Origin: Pseudomonas syringae
GTDB taxonomy: Bacteria; Pseudomonadota; Gammaproteobacteria; Pseudomonadales; Pseudomonadaceae
DNA length: 64,000 bases
Reading direction: 5' to 3'
Assembly: GCF_021605415.1 (NCBI RefSeq)
Contig: NZ_WKEQ01000029.1
Span: 1 to 64,000 of the forward strand
Positions within the stretch are counted from its first letter, which is position 1. Every line of letters starts with the position of its first letter. The notes beneath the pieces are model-generated. The model did not search any database and was not told where the DNA came from. It worked only from the letters and a program-made list of their open reading frames with translations. Position numbers and translations under genes: made by a program. Of the stretch, positions 17,208 through 26,121 are shown piece after piece.

Positions 17208-18497
17208 TTACGGCAATTCGCGGCAGGCGTAGAACGCGCCCAGCACTTTGACCAGATGCGCCAGGTCGTGGCTGCCGCACAGTTCGCGGATCGAGTGCAT
17301 GGCGAATGTCGGCAGGCCGATATCGACGGTGCGCACACCCAAGTGGCTGGCGGTGATCGGGCCGATAGTCGAGCCGCAGCCCATGTCGCTGCGCACCACG
17401 AAGCTCTGTACCGGCACTTCTTCGGCCATGCACAAATGACGGAAGAACCCGGCGGTTTCGCTGTTGGTGGCGTAGCGCTGGTTGCTGTTGACCTTGATCA
17501 CCGGGCCGGCGTTGAGTTTCGGGCCGTGGTTGGCGTCGTGCTTCTCAGCGTAGTTCGGGTGCACGCCGTGGGCGTTGTCCGCCGAGACCAGCAGGGATTT
17601 CTGGATGGTGCGGACGAATTCGTCACCTTCCGGCAGGACGCGACGCAGGGTTTGTTCAAGCATCGGGCCGTCGGCGCCGCACGCCGAGCAAGAGCCGACT
17701 TCTTCGTGGTCGTTGGCGACGAGCACGCAGGTTTCTTCGGTGTCGGCGGTGAGCAGGGCTTGCAGGCCGGCGTAGCAGGACAGCAGGTTGTCCAGGCGCG
17801 CGCCGGCGATGAAGTCGCCGTTCAAACCGATGACCGCCGCGCTTTGCGTGTCGTAGAAGCTCAGCTCGTAGTCGAGCACCACGTCGGCGTTGAGGCCGTG
17901 TTCGCGGGCCAGTTGATCGGTGAGCACGGCGCGGAAATCGACGCGCTCGTCACCGGCAAACTGCGCGAGGATCGGCGGCAGTTCGGTCTGGGCATTAATC
18001 GGCCAGCCCTGATTGGCTTCACGATTGAGGTGAATGGCCAGGTTGGGAATGATCGCGATCGGCGCCTTGAAGTCGATCAACTGGCTTTCGACCTTGCCGT
18101 CACGACGGAAGGTGACACGGCCAGCCAGTGACAAATCTCGGTCGAACCACGGCGCGAGCAGCGCCCCGCCGTAGACTTCGACGCCCAGTTGCCAGAAGCC
18201 CTGACGTTGCAGTTCCGGTTGCGGTTTGACTCGCAGGCAGGGGCTGTCGGTGTGGGCGCCAACGAGGCGGATGCCGCTGAGCAGCGGTGAGTGGCGGCCC
18301 ATTTTGATGGCGACGATCGAAGAATCGTTACGGGTGACGTAATAGCGGCCGTTGGCCTCGATGTTCCACGGCTCGCGCTCGTCGAGGCGCATGAAACCGG
18401 CAGCCTCCAGACGTTGAACAAGGCTGGCGGTGGCATGAAACGGGGTAGGGGAGGCCTTGAGGAAGTCGATCAGGCCTTGGTTCAACTCTTCGCGCAT
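17208..18497 (-). CDS. apeB: M18-family aminopeptidase
   Basis: 429-residue zinc aminopeptidase (aspartyl aminopeptidase type), cytoplasmic, removing N-terminal residues from peptides. Motifs include SPTPFHATAS at the start, metal ligands in GAHTDSPCL, NDHEEVGS, SADNAHGVHPNY and SDMGCGSTIGPI near the C-terminus. TGGAG is 8 nt before the ATG. Length and start match the ApeB family; the position next to rluA and min genes matches PA3247. Confidence 0.94.
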   Translation of the reverse strand: MREELNQGLIDFLKASPTPFHATASLVQRLEAAGFMRLDEREPWNIEANGRYYVTRNDSSIVAIKMGRHSPLLSGIRLVGAHTDSPCLRVKPQPELQRQGFWQLGVEVYGGALLAPWFDRDLSLAGRVTFRRDGKVESQLIDFKAPIAIIPNLAIHLNREANQGWPINAQTELPPILAQFAGDERVDFRAVLTDQLAREHGLNADVVLDYELSFYDTQSAAVIGLNGDFIAGARLDNLLSCYAGLQALLTADTEETCVLVANDHEEVGSCSACGADGPMLEQTLRRVLPEGDEFVRTIQKSLLVSADNAHGVHPNYAEKHDANHGPKLNAGPVIKVNSNQRYATNSETAGFFRHLCMAEEVPVQSFVVRSDMGCGSTIGPITASHLGVRTVDIGLPTFAMHSIRELCGSHDLAHLVKVLGAFYACRELP

Positions 18498-18589
18498 AAG
18501 TAACTCCAGACAGCAATGGGCGGGAGTTTAACGCATCGGCTGACGGGATTGGACATGTCATACGCTCTGCTCTGACTGAGCGCGAAACC

Positions 18590-18681
18590 TGTGGGAACGA
18601 GCCTGCTCGCGATGAGGGCGCTACGCTCAACATTAATCTCGGCTGAGCTGACGCTATCGCGAGCAGGCTCGCTCCCACAGG
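18590..18681. repeat. Paired REP element
   Basis: Inverted arms TGTGGGAACGAGCCTGCTCG and complement about 45 nt apart, between the glycosyltransferase-like gene and apeB. Confidence 0.87.
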
Positions 18682-18712
18682 GTATTGGGTTGCTTCAACG
18701 TCATTGCATGGA

Positions 18713-19813
18713 TCAGCGGGCCGCGTTCACGCGTTTTTTCAGGTAATTCATGATGATTTTTTCGTCTTCGGGTTTGCCCGGGCGCGGCAGTTGCTTGGGC
18801 CAGCGGCTCTGGTCGAGGAGCTTTTTCTGACGGCTTTCGTCCCAGCGCAGAATCTCCCGTGAGGCGCATTCCCACCATTCATGGCGACAAACACTGTAGT
18901 ACGGATCTTCAGGCGCAGCGCTGCCGTACAGCAGGTCTCGGCCCACCTTGCGCATCACACCGCTTTGGTTGCGCAGTTTCCATTTGATTTTCAACCGCTG
19001 CCAAGCCGAGGGAAAGGGTTTGACCCGAGGCACGTCGTGGCACAGATCGACCAGACGCTGGCTGAACGTTTCGCCGTGGCGGGAGAAGAAATAAGCTTGC
19101 ATCGCGTGGAAAAAACGCTTCTCGGCAAAGAAGTGATAAACGTGCTTCCTCGCTTCGAACACCCGGCGCTCGCGCATGGCGAATGACAGGGCGATCTGTT
19201 CGATGGTGTGGATGTCGAAGCCGTCCACGGTGCATTCGTCGATCAAGCGGATCGACTCGTCAAACAACGCCGAATCCTTGTCGGTCACGCCACACAAGCC
19301 ACTGTTGTAAAGCTTGAAGCCATTGGTCGGGGTCACGCCGTGAACGCTGAGGTCGCGGCCCAGTTTCAAATATTCGGGGCGCTGGTAAACATCGCTCCAC
19401 TGATATTCGAAGCGATCCATCACCGACTGACCCGGGCTGATGTGCTTGAACAACGTGTCTGGATCGCTGGTGAACAGAGTGTCGGTGTCGACAAACAAGG
19501 TCTTTTCGGCCAGTTGCAGTCCGGCGGCAATCGCGCAGGCCTTGCGGCGGTGATGGTAGCCGTGGACGCCCTGCCAGCGAATCAGCGTCGCGTCATCCAG
19601 CAGCACGGTTTCCACCGGCCAGCCAGCGTAATCCTGTGGGCGATCGGTGAGGATCCGGATCACCGGCCGCTCGCCGGTTTTGGCCTGGGACAATGCCGTC
19701 AGGATGCTGAACTTGGCTTCGCGCCGGTACACATCCTGATTGCCGTAAATCAGGTAAAGCAGTTGATGACGGGCTTTTTTGACGGGGGTAGCCAGGGAAT
19801 CAATACAACTCAT
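18713..19813 (-). CDS. Putative GT-A-type glycosyltransferase-like protein
   Basis: 366-residue soluble protein. After LLYLIYGNQDVYRREAKFSI comes a GT8-like nucleotide-binding region with ADP/UDP-sugar style DxD motif LFVDTDTLF (about 115), then FKLYNSGLCGV and a basic C-terminal half rich in Arg, Lys and Trp. The DxD motif suggests a metal-dependent sugar transferase, but acceptor and pathway are unknown and it stands outside any polysaccharide cluster. AAGGA precedes the ATG. It interrupts the PAO1-like order between apeB and rluA. Confidence 0.6.
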   Translation of the reverse strand: MSCIDSLATPVKKARHQLLYLIYGNQDVYRREAKFSILTALSQAKTGERPVIRILTDRPQDYAGWPVETVLLDDATLIRWQGVHGYHHRRKACAIAAGLQLAEKTLFVDTDTLFTSDPDTLFKHISPGQSVMDRFEYQWSDVYQRPEYLKLGRDLSVHGVTPTNGFKLYNSGLCGVTDKDSALFDESIRLIDECTVDGFDIHTIEQIALSFAMRERRVFEARKHVYHFFAEKRFFHAMQAYFFSRHGETFSQRLVDLCHDVPRVKPFPSAWQRLKIKWKLRNQSGVMRKVGRDLLYGSAAPEDPYYSVCRHEWWECASREILRWDESRQKKLLDQSRWPKQLPRPGKPEDEKIIMNYLKKRVNAAR

Positions 19814-19854
19814 CCGAAATCCTTCAAACGGGGCGACTGCCGCTCAGGCAGTGC

Positions 19855-20490
19855 TTAAAACGGTGCCGGGCATTCGAAGCGCAAGCGTTCGCCGGACTGG
19901 GGATGGGTGAAGCTGAGCATGCTTGCGTGCAGGCACAGGCGCGGCCATGCGGCGAGGGCTTGTTCGTGGGCGTAGAGACCGTCACCCAACAGCGGATGGC
20001 CGATGGAAAGCATGTGCACGCGCAATTGATGCGAACGGCCGGTGATCGGCGTCAGCTCGACGCGGCACCAGTCGCCGCAGCGTTCCAGTACGCGCCAGAA
20101 AGTCAGGGCATGCTTGCCGAATTCGTGATCGACGACGTGGCGCGGCTTGGTCGGTGGATCGTAGCGCAGCGGCAAATCGATGCTGCCGCTGTCCAGTTCC
20201 GGCTGTCCCCAGGCGAGGGCCGTGTAGGCTTTTTCGGTTTCGCGGTCGTGAAACTGTCGCGACAGTTCGCGATGGGTGTCGGGGTCGCGGGCAAGCAGAA
20301 TGATGCCGGAGGTTTCCCAGTCCAGACGATGGACGATTCGCGCTTCCGGGTAGCCGTTTTCCTGCAAACGGGTAATCAGGCAATCCTTGTTGTCGTCGGC
20401 CCGACCGGGAACGGAGAGCAACAAGGTCGGTTTATCCACCACCAGTACGGCGGCGTCCTGATGAATGATGCGGATGTTGGACAACGGCAT
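19855..20490 (-). CDS. rluA: Dual-specificity pseudouridine synthase RluA
   Basis: 211 residues with the catalytic HRLDWETSGIILLARD motif of the RluA/RluD family and the C-terminal motif GRSHQLRVHM. The short length without an S4 domain fits RluA, which modifies U746 of 23S rRNA and U32 of some tRNAs. Downstream of minE in the same direction, as in PA3246. Confidence 0.9.
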   Translation of the reverse strand: MPLSNIRIIHQDAAVLVVDKPTLLLSVPGRADDNKDCLITRLQENGYPEARIVHRLDWETSGIILLARDPDTHRELSRQFHDRETEKAYTALAWGQPELDSGSIDLPLRYDPPTKPRHVVDHEFGKHALTFWRVLERCGDWCRVELTPITGRSHQLRVHMLSIGHPLLGDGLYAHEQALAAWPRLCLHASMLSFTHPQSGERLRFECPAPF

Positions 20491-20513
20491 TAAAACAGCC
20501 TCATAACAAATGC

Positions 20514-20576
20514 CAACGGCGGCTCAAGACGGCTGACAACCCCCTGTAGGAGCTTCAGCCGTTTGAGCCGCCGTTG
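20514..20576. repeat. Long hairpin between minE and rluA
   Basis: Inverted arms of about 22 nt (CAACGGCGGCTCAAGACGGC and complement, one bulged G) with an 18-nt loop. No T run follows on either strand, so this is more likely a transcript-end stabiliser or a weak/Rho-associated end for the min transcript than a classical terminator. Confidence 0.6.
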
Positions 20577-20592
20577 TGCCTGCCGGATCGAC

Positions 20593-20847
20593 TCAGCGGT
20601 CTGGCAGGGTGATATTGAGTTCCAGAATCGAGCAACTGCCCTGGCTTTCCAGTGCAACGTGTACGTCGTCGTTGCCGATGTTGACGTACTTGCGGATCAC
20701 GTCCACCAGTTCCTTCTGCAAGGCTGGCAGGTAATCCGGTGTGCTGCGCTGGCCGCGCTCATGCGCCACGATGATCTGTAGACGCTCTTTCGCTACCGAG
20801 GCGGTACTTGGCTTTTTGTTGGCACGAAAGAAGTCAAAAAGGTTCAT
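20593..20847 (-). CDS. minE: Cell division topological specificity factor MinE
   Basis: 84 residues, normal MinE length. The N-terminal MNLFDFFRANKKPSTASVAKERL is the membrane/MinD-binding part and YVNIGNDDVHVALE belongs to the dimer core. It stimulates MinD ATPase and drives Min oscillation. The start codon overlaps the minD stop by one nucleotide (TAATG). Confidence 0.97.
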   Translation of the reverse strand: MNLFDFFRANKKPSTASVAKERLQIIVAHERGQRSTPDYLPALQKELVDVIRKYVNIGNDDVHVALESQGSCSILELNITLPDR

Positions 20848-21659
20848 TACCTACCTCCAAACAGGCGCTCGAAGAATCCCTTCTTCTCGACATCGAGGAA
20901 ACGGTGCGCTTTGTCTTTGCCCAACAGGCGGTCGACAGTATCGCTGTAAGCCTGACCGGCATCGCTCTGGTCGTCGAGAATCACCGGGACGCCCTGGTTG
21001 GATGCCTTGAGCACCGCCTGGGATTCCGGGATCACGCCGAGCAGGGTTACCGAGAGGATTTCCTTGACGTCTTCGACACCGAGCATTTCGCCCTTTTCGA
21101 CACGCTCAGGGTGGTAACGGGTAATCAGCAGGTGTTCCTTGATCGGGTCTTCGCCGCGTTCGGCGCGACGGGACTTGCTGGCCAACAGGCCGAGCATGCG
21201 ATCGGAGTCACGTACCGAGGACACTTCCGGGTTGGTCACGACGATCGCTTCGTCAGCGAAGTACATGGCCAGGTGGGCGCCTTTCTCGATGCCTGCCGGG
21301 GAGTCGCAGACCACGAACTCAAAGTCTTCCTTGAGCTGCATCAGGACTTTTTCCACGCCTTCGACGGTCAGCGCGTCTTTGTCGCGGGTCTGGCTGGCGG
21401 CCAGTACGTAGAGGTTTTCCAGGCGCTTGTCTTTGATCAGCGCCTGCTGCAGGTTGGCTTCGCCGTTGACCACGTTGACGAAGTCATACACCACGCGGCG
21501 CTCGCAACCCATGATCAGATCAAGGTTACGCAAGCCCACGTCGAAGTCGACGATCACTGTTTTGTGGCCGCGCAGTGCGAGGCCGGTACCGATAGCGGCG
21601 CTGGTGGTGGTCTTACCCACACCACCCTTGCCGGATGTAACCACGAGAATCTTGGCCAA
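20847..21659 (-). CDS. minD: Septum-site ATPase MinD
   Basis: 270-residue ParA/MRP ATPase with deviant Walker A GKGGVGKTT (about 10), CDSPAGIE and the amphipathic membrane-targeting tail GFFERLFGGR. It recruits MinC to the membrane at cell poles and is cycled by MinE. Middle gene of minC-minD-minE, with 169 bp separating it from minC. Confidence 0.98.
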   Translation of the reverse strand: MAKILVVTSGKGGVGKTTTSAAIGTGLALRGHKTVIVDFDVGLRNLDLIMGCERRVVYDFVNVVNGEANLQQALIKDKRLENLYVLAASQTRDKDALTVEGVEKVLMQLKEDFEFVVCDSPAGIEKGAHLAMYFADEAIVVTNPEVSSVRDSDRMLGLLASKSRRAERGEDPIKEHLLITRYHPERVEKGEMLGVEDVKEILSVTLLGVIPESQAVLKASNQGVPVILDDQSDAGQAYSDTVDRLLGKDKAHRFLDVEKKGFFERLFGGR

Positions 21660-21828
21660 GGTGTTTCACCCCTAAGGAAGAAGGACTTTTTAGCCCTTGA
21701 AAAACATCTCTTGAAAACTACTGCAGTCGGACAGCCTTGGCTGGAATTCGGCTTTTGGCCTTTTTCCTACTTCGTTTGAGCCGTTTTCGCTACGTTTTAG
21801 AGATGCTTGGAAAATGCGGCAGTATCCG

Positions 21829-22566
21829 TTAAAGCCGAATGATGTTCAACACGTCGCCCGACAGGCTGACCTGTACGCCCGCGCCCCATAGCGGGTCACG
21901 GCGCAAGTCTTCGGAAACCTTGTAATGGCCGGCGATGGAGAGTAGTTCAGCGCTCAATTGCTGACAGAAAATCCGTGCCTTGGTATTACCCTTGACGCCG
22001 GCCAGCGCCCGACCACGCATCGGGCCGTATACATGGATGTTGCCATCGGCGAGAAGTTCCGCCCCCGGACTGACCGATGAGACCACGACCAGATCGCCAC
22101 CCTGGGCATATATCTGTTGGCCACCACGTACTGGCGAAGTGATCACGCGGGTCGCTTTGACGGTCGGCTCGGGCGGCTTTTCCTGTTTTTTCGCGACGAC
22201 CGGGTCAGGCAGATCCAGCGATCGCTCACGGGCGCCGGACGGCGGCAGCACGGGAATATCGATGGCAATGGCAGCGGCAATGTCTTCAATGCGGCTGGCG
22301 CGGATCGCCAGGGTACGCAGGCCATGCTGGCGGCACACGCGCATCAGGCCCGGCAGGTCGACCGAGCCTTCGCCCGGCGGCAGTTTGTCCAGCGCCAGAA
22401 CCAGCGGCGCATTGCTGAAAAAGTTCGGCGCCTGGGCGACTTTGGCGGCCAACTGCCGATCGAGGCTGTCGAGGTCGTTGCGGGCCAATTCCAGCACGGT
22501 AATGGCGAGCATGCTGCCCTTCAACTGGAACACGGGATCTTGGTCTAGCGGTTCGGTCTGGCTCAT
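21829..22566 (-). CDS. minC: Septum formation inhibitor MinC
   Basis: 245 residues. N-terminal FtsZ-inhibiting domain (VFQLKGSMLAITVLEL) and C-terminal beta-helix MinD-binding domain (VRGGQQIYAQGGDLVVV, HVYGPMRGRALAG). The ATG at 22566 (MSQTEPLDQDPVFQL) matches the family start. The 22-codon upstream extension has no family support. Opposes Z-ring formation at poles. Confidence 0.96.
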   Translation of the reverse strand: MSQTEPLDQDPVFQLKGSMLAITVLELARNDLDSLDRQLAAKVAQAPNFFSNAPLVLALDKLPPGEGSVDLPGLMRVCRQHGLRTLAIRASRIEDIAAAIAIDIPVLPPSGARERSLDLPDPVVAKKQEKPPEPTVKATRVITSPVRGGQQIYAQGGDLVVVSSVSPGAELLADGNIHVYGPMRGRALAGVKGNTKARIFCQQLSAELLSIAGHYKVSEDLRRDPLWGAGVQVSLSGDVLNIIRL

Positions 22567-22639
22567 GTCGGCATACAACGGCTTGTCACTAAAAGTGCCG
22601 AGACTTATAACGAGAACGCCCGTCAGCCGCAACCCGGGT

Positions 22640-22683
22640 CGAACGATGTAGAATGCGCGGCCACTGTATTTACGGAAGCTTTA
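22640..22683 (+). promoter_or_regulatory. Candidate promoter for lpxL
   Basis: TAGAAT at 22649-22654 is a good -10 box, followed by GCGCG. A weak -35 region lies in the AACCCGGGT/CGAACG stretch. GGAAG precedes the lpxL ATG. The same TAGAATGCGCG context occurs upstream of speE. Confidence 0.4.
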
Positions 22684-23616
22684 ATGGAACGCCCGCGTTT
22701 TCGAACAGCATTTCTTTCTCCACGCTTCTGGCCGCTTTGGTGCGGTCTGGGGCTGTTATGGCTGATCGTGCAGCTGCCGTATCCGGCGTTGTTGACCATC
22801 GGTCGAGTTTTGGGCGCGCTGATGTATCGCTTCGCCGGCGACCGACGGCGCATCGCCAAGCGCAACCTCGAATTGTGCTTTCCCGAAAAATCACCCGCTG
22901 AGCGCAAGCGTCTGCTCAAGGAAAATTTCGCGTCCACTGGCATCGCGTTCTTTGAAATGGCGATGAGCTGGTGGTGGTCGCGTCAGCGCCTGGCGAAACT
23001 GGCCCACGTCGAAGGTCTGGAGCACCTGCAAAAGGCCCGTCGCGAAAAAACTGGCGTGATCCTCATGGCGGTGCATTTCACCACCCTGGAAATCGGCGCG
23101 GCATTGCTCGGTCAGCAGCACACCATCGACGGCATGTACCGCGAACACAAGAATCCGTTGTTCGACTTCATCCAGCGTCGCGGCCGCGAGCGGCACAATC
23201 TGGATTCGCTGGCGGTGGAGCGCGACGATGTGCGCGGCATGCTCAAATTGCTGCGCAGCGGCCGGGCGATCTGGTACGCACCGGATCAGGACTACGGCGC
23301 CAAGCAAAGCATCTTCGTGCCGCTGTTCGGCATTCAAGCGGCGACAGTGACGGCCACCAGCAAATTCGCGCGACTGGGCAAGGCGTTGGTGGTGCCGTTC
23401 ACCCAGGAGCGGCTGGCCGACGGCAGCGGTTACCGGTTGGTGATCCATCCGCCGCTGGAAGGTTTTCCGGGCGAGAGCGAAGAGGCCGACTGCATCCGCA
23501 TCAATCAGTGGGTCGAAGGCGTGCTGCGCGAATGCCCCGAGCAATATCTATGGGCGCATCGCCGCTTCAAGAGCCGTCCACCGGGCGAGCCGAAGCTGTA
23601 CGCCAAACGCGGTTGA
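22684..23616 (+). CDS. lpxL: Lipid A biosynthesis lauroyl acyltransferase (LpxL/HtrB)
   Basis: 310-residue inner-membrane LABLAT acyltransferase, adding a secondary acyl chain (laurate in Pseudomonas) to the lipid A precursor. One N-terminal membrane helix (about 15-35), the catalytic His-x4-Glu motif HFTTLE (about 131) and the conserved WYAPDQDYG and FVPLFG segments are present. Divergent from minC, as PA3242/PA3243. Confidence 0.94.
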   Translation: MERPRFRTAFLSPRFWPLWCGLGLLWLIVQLPYPALLTIGRVLGALMYRFAGDRRRIAKRNLELCFPEKSPAERKRLLKENFASTGIAFFEMAMSWWWSRQRLAKLAHVEGLEHLQKARREKTGVILMAVHFTTLEIGAALLGQQHTIDGMYREHKNPLFDFIQRRGRERHNLDSLAVERDDVRGMLKLLRSGRAIWYAPDQDYGAKQSIFVPLFGIQAATVTATSKFARLGKALVVPFTQERLADGSGYRLVIHPPLEGFPGESEEADCIRINQWVEGVLRECPEQYLWAHRRFKSRPPGEPKLYAKRG

Positions 23617-23651
23617 TTCACCTATCCTTCTAAGCACCCTGGAGTGTTGCG

Positions 23652-24824
23652 ATGAGCCGAGCGGAACCGGTCACAGGTTTGATTCTTTCCGGCGGCGGGG
23701 CTCGGGCGGCGTATCAGGTGGGGGTGTTGGCGGCGATTGCCGAGTTGCTGCCGCCGGGCGCGGACAATCCGTTTCCGGTGATCGTCGGCACGTCGGCCGG
23801 GGCGATCAATGCGGTCAGCCTCGCCAGCGGCGCCACGGATTTTCGCGCCGCCATCGAACGCTTGACGTTGTTCTGGCAGGGCTTTCGCAGCCACCTCGTG
23901 TTGCGCAGCGACTGGCCGGGGGTGATTCGTCAGGCCAGCCGTTTTGTCAGCCACAGTCTGTTAGGGCTTGGTGCGCAACTGCCGGTAGCGCTGCTCAACA
24001 GTTCACCGCTGCGTGATCTGCTGAATGAAAAACTGCACATGGCCGGTATTGCCGAGTCGATTGCGCGCAAGCAATTGCACGCGGTTGCAGTGACGGCGTT
24101 TGGTTACGAGTCGGGGCAAGCCGTCACGTTCTATCAGGGCGGCGGCACCATCGACGCGTGGTTGCGTCATCGGCGGATTGGCATGCCGACGCAATTGACC
24201 GTTGAGCACTTGCTCGCCAGTTCAGCGATTCCGCTGTTGTTCGCGCCGGTGAAACTCGGTGAGGAATATTTCGGCGACGGCGCGGTGCGGCAATCGGCAC
24301 CGATCAGCCCGGCGCTGCACCTTGGTGCGACTCGGGTGCTGGTGGTGGGCGTGAGCGGCAATCCGCGCGGCGTCAATCCGCAGCAGCCGCTGACGCGCGC
24401 TTACACCGGTCAACAGCCGACCTTGGCGCAGATCGGTGGACACATGCTCAACAGCACGTTCATCGACAGCCTGGAGGGCGATATCGAGTTGCTCCAGCGT
24501 CTGAACCAGTTCAGCCATCTCATGCCGACCGGTACGCCGACCCGTGCGTTGGGCGTGGCACCGGTGGACGTGCTGGTGATTGCACCGAGTCAGCCGATTG
24601 ATGAAATTGCGGCGCGGCATCGGCATGAATTGCCGGCGGCGCTGCGGTTGTTCCTGCGCGGGCCGGGTGCGACGAAGACGAGCGGGGCGGGGGTGTTGAG
24701 TTATCTGCTGTTCGAGGCGGGTTATTGCAGCGAGTTGATCGAGTTGGGGCGACTTGATGCGCTGGCCAAGCGTGAAGAACTGTGCCGGTTCCTCGGGATA
24801 TCCGAAGCGGTGGTTCCGGCTTGA
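23652..24824 (+). CDS. Patatin-like phospholipase
   Basis: 390 residues with oxyanion loop LILSGGGARAAYQVGVL, nucleophile motif GTSAG (about Ser 49) and catalytic aspartate in FFGDGAVRQ (about 210), so the Ser-Asp dyad is intact. No signal peptide. Predicted cytoplasmic or membrane-associated lipid acyl hydrolase. GGAG precedes the ATG by 8 nt. It follows lpxL in the same direction, which hints at a lipid-remodelling role (inference). Confidence 0.9.
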   Translation: MSRAEPVTGLILSGGGARAAYQVGVLAAIAELLPPGADNPFPVIVGTSAGAINAVSLASGATDFRAAIERLTLFWQGFRSHLVLRSDWPGVIRQASRFVSHSLLGLGAQLPVALLNSSPLRDLLNEKLHMAGIAESIARKQLHAVAVTAFGYESGQAVTFYQGGGTIDAWLRHRRIGMPTQLTVEHLLASSAIPLLFAPVKLGEEYFGDGAVRQSAPISPALHLGATRVLVVGVSGNPRGVNPQQPLTRAYTGQQPTLAQIGGHMLNSTFIDSLEGDIELLQRLNQFSHLMPTGTPTRALGVAPVDVLVIAPSQPIDEIAARHRHELPAALRLFLRGPGATKTSGAGVLSYLLFEAGYCSELIELGRLDALAKREELCRFLGISEAVVPA

Positions 24825-24840
24825 GATTTGTGGTGCGGCA

Positions 24841-24931
24841 AATCGCTGGCAAGCCAGCTCCCACAGGTTGCTGGGTGAACACAATAATTGTGTGCGACAC
24901 AAAACGCTGTCGGAGTTGGCTTGCCAGCGGT
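24841..24931. repeat. Paired REP element (AGCTGGCTTGCCAGCGA type)
   Basis: Inverted arms AATCGCTGGCAAGCCAGCTC and GTTGGCTTGCCAGCGG between the convergent patatin and outer-membrane channel genes. Confidence 0.83.
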
Positions 24932-24962
24932 GGCGTCCTCGCAGACGCCACTTACACCAGGA

Positions 24963-25748
24963 TCAGAAGTGGAACTTCACCAGGAAGCTGGTCACGTTCT
25001 GATTGGTGGTGAAGGCACGGGTGTCGTCGATGCCGTACTTGTCTTTCCAGTAGTCGTACTCAACACCTACGTACAACTGCTTCTCGCCGAAATGCAGCGC
25101 CTTACCCAGGTCGTATTTGATCTGCGGGTTGAAGTGCAGGTTGGCGTGGTAGTCGCCATGGGCGTTGGAGTCGTTATCGACGACCCAGTCCATGTAACCG
25201 TCGATCAGCACGTTCGAATTACCCAGCGGAAGGGTGTATGACCAGACTGGCGTGATCTGCCAGACGTTGTCACCGGCGCGTGGGCCTTCGGTGTGACGCT
25301 GGTAGAAGTTCAGCTGGAAGTAGTCGAAGCCCGGGATCGCCAGGTCGAAACCTGGACCGATCAGGTAGGACTCCGAATCCCCTTCGCCAAACTCGTAGGT
25401 CATCGCCAGCAGCACGTCCTTGATCGGGCCGAATTCGATCTTCTGGTCAAGCACTTTGCCCAGCGAGATGCGTGGCTGGAACTCGCCGTAGTAGGTGTTT
25501 GGGCCGTTGGTGAAGTCTTTGTCGCCGTTGTAGAAGATCTTGTCGATGAAGAAGAAGTTGTCCCCATACTTCCATCCATCGGCGTGCTCGAAGGTGACGG
25601 TCTGCTGGATGGCAGGGTTGACCTTGAAGTCCTTGCCGTAAAGGTACGTCAGGCTGTTGTCCTGCCATTGCAGAAGGCCGTCGGCCATGGCCTGGCCGCC
25701 GGCCAGCAAGGATCCTGCGAGCATCAGGCTGGTGCACGTGCGTTTCAT
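24963..25748 (-). CDS. Tsx/OmpK-like outer-membrane channel (copy 1)
   Basis: 261 residues with a signal peptide (MKRTCTSLMLAGSLLAGGQAMA), alternating beta-barrel sequence and a terminal Phe (VKFHF), the usual outer-membrane assembly signal. It belongs to the nucleoside-specific Tsx/OmpK family. The ATG at 25748 is preceded by GGGAGC; the long upstream open frame is not used. It is the closest partner of the next gene, sharing WQ.NSL.YLYGK, KIFYNG and AMTYE.GEG.SE. Likely takes up nucleosides or purines for the adjacent urate pathway (inference). Confidence 0.85.
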   Translation of the reverse strand: MKRTCTSLMLAGSLLAGGQAMADGLLQWQDNSLTYLYGKDFKVNPAIQQTVTFEHADGWKYGDNFFFIDKIFYNGDKDFTNGPNTYYGEFQPRISLGKVLDQKIEFGPIKDVLLAMTYEFGEGDSESYLIGPGFDLAIPGFDYFQLNFYQRHTEGPRAGDNVWQITPVWSYTLPLGNSNVLIDGYMDWVVDNDSNAHGDYHANLHFNPQIKYDLGKALHFGEKQLYVGVEYDYWKDKYGIDDTRAFTTNQNVTSFLVKFHF

Positions 25749-26121
25749 TCGGTTGCTCCCAAAAGTAGGTTGTTCCACGTTTATTTTTTTTAATATCGGC
25801 GCTCTGGTGTGGCGCCTTTTTCTATTGCAAAAGTCATCCAATCGGTCAGCTTCTATGCTGTTTGCAAAAGCTGAGCCAAGGCTTTGGAGAAACCAAAAAA
25901 CGCCCGTTCGACTGCTGAAAAACAGTCGAATGAGCGTTTTTTCGGGATGCCTTGATTCTGAACGGTGCCGGGATAAGTTGGCCAGCCGGTCAGGAATTAA
26001 ATCCGGGCTTTTTTTTAAAGCGGATTTCGACGGCCGCGGAGAATACTGACTCCTCGGCCGGCCCTCAAGTGCCCCGCAACAGAGCACCGACGACAGGTAT
26101 GGGGCACGGTTGCGGGTCATC
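25749..26121. other. Gap between the two Tsx-like genes
   Basis: A 373-bp gap with no supported gene. It contains the bidirectional terminator at 25895-25942, two copies of TTGCAAAAG (25827-25835 and 25862-25870) near the likely promoter of copy 1, and inverted GTGCCCC / GGGGCAC pieces at about 26069-26107 just after copy 2. Confidence 0.55.
25895..25942. terminator. Bidirectional intrinsic terminator
   Basis: A-tract, 14-bp stem (CGCCCGTTCGACTG with CAGTCGAATGAGCG, two non-Watson-Crick positions), loop CTGAAAAA, then T-tract. It ends the transcript of Tsx-like copy 2 before copy 1, so copy 1 needs its own promoter. Confidence 0.88.
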
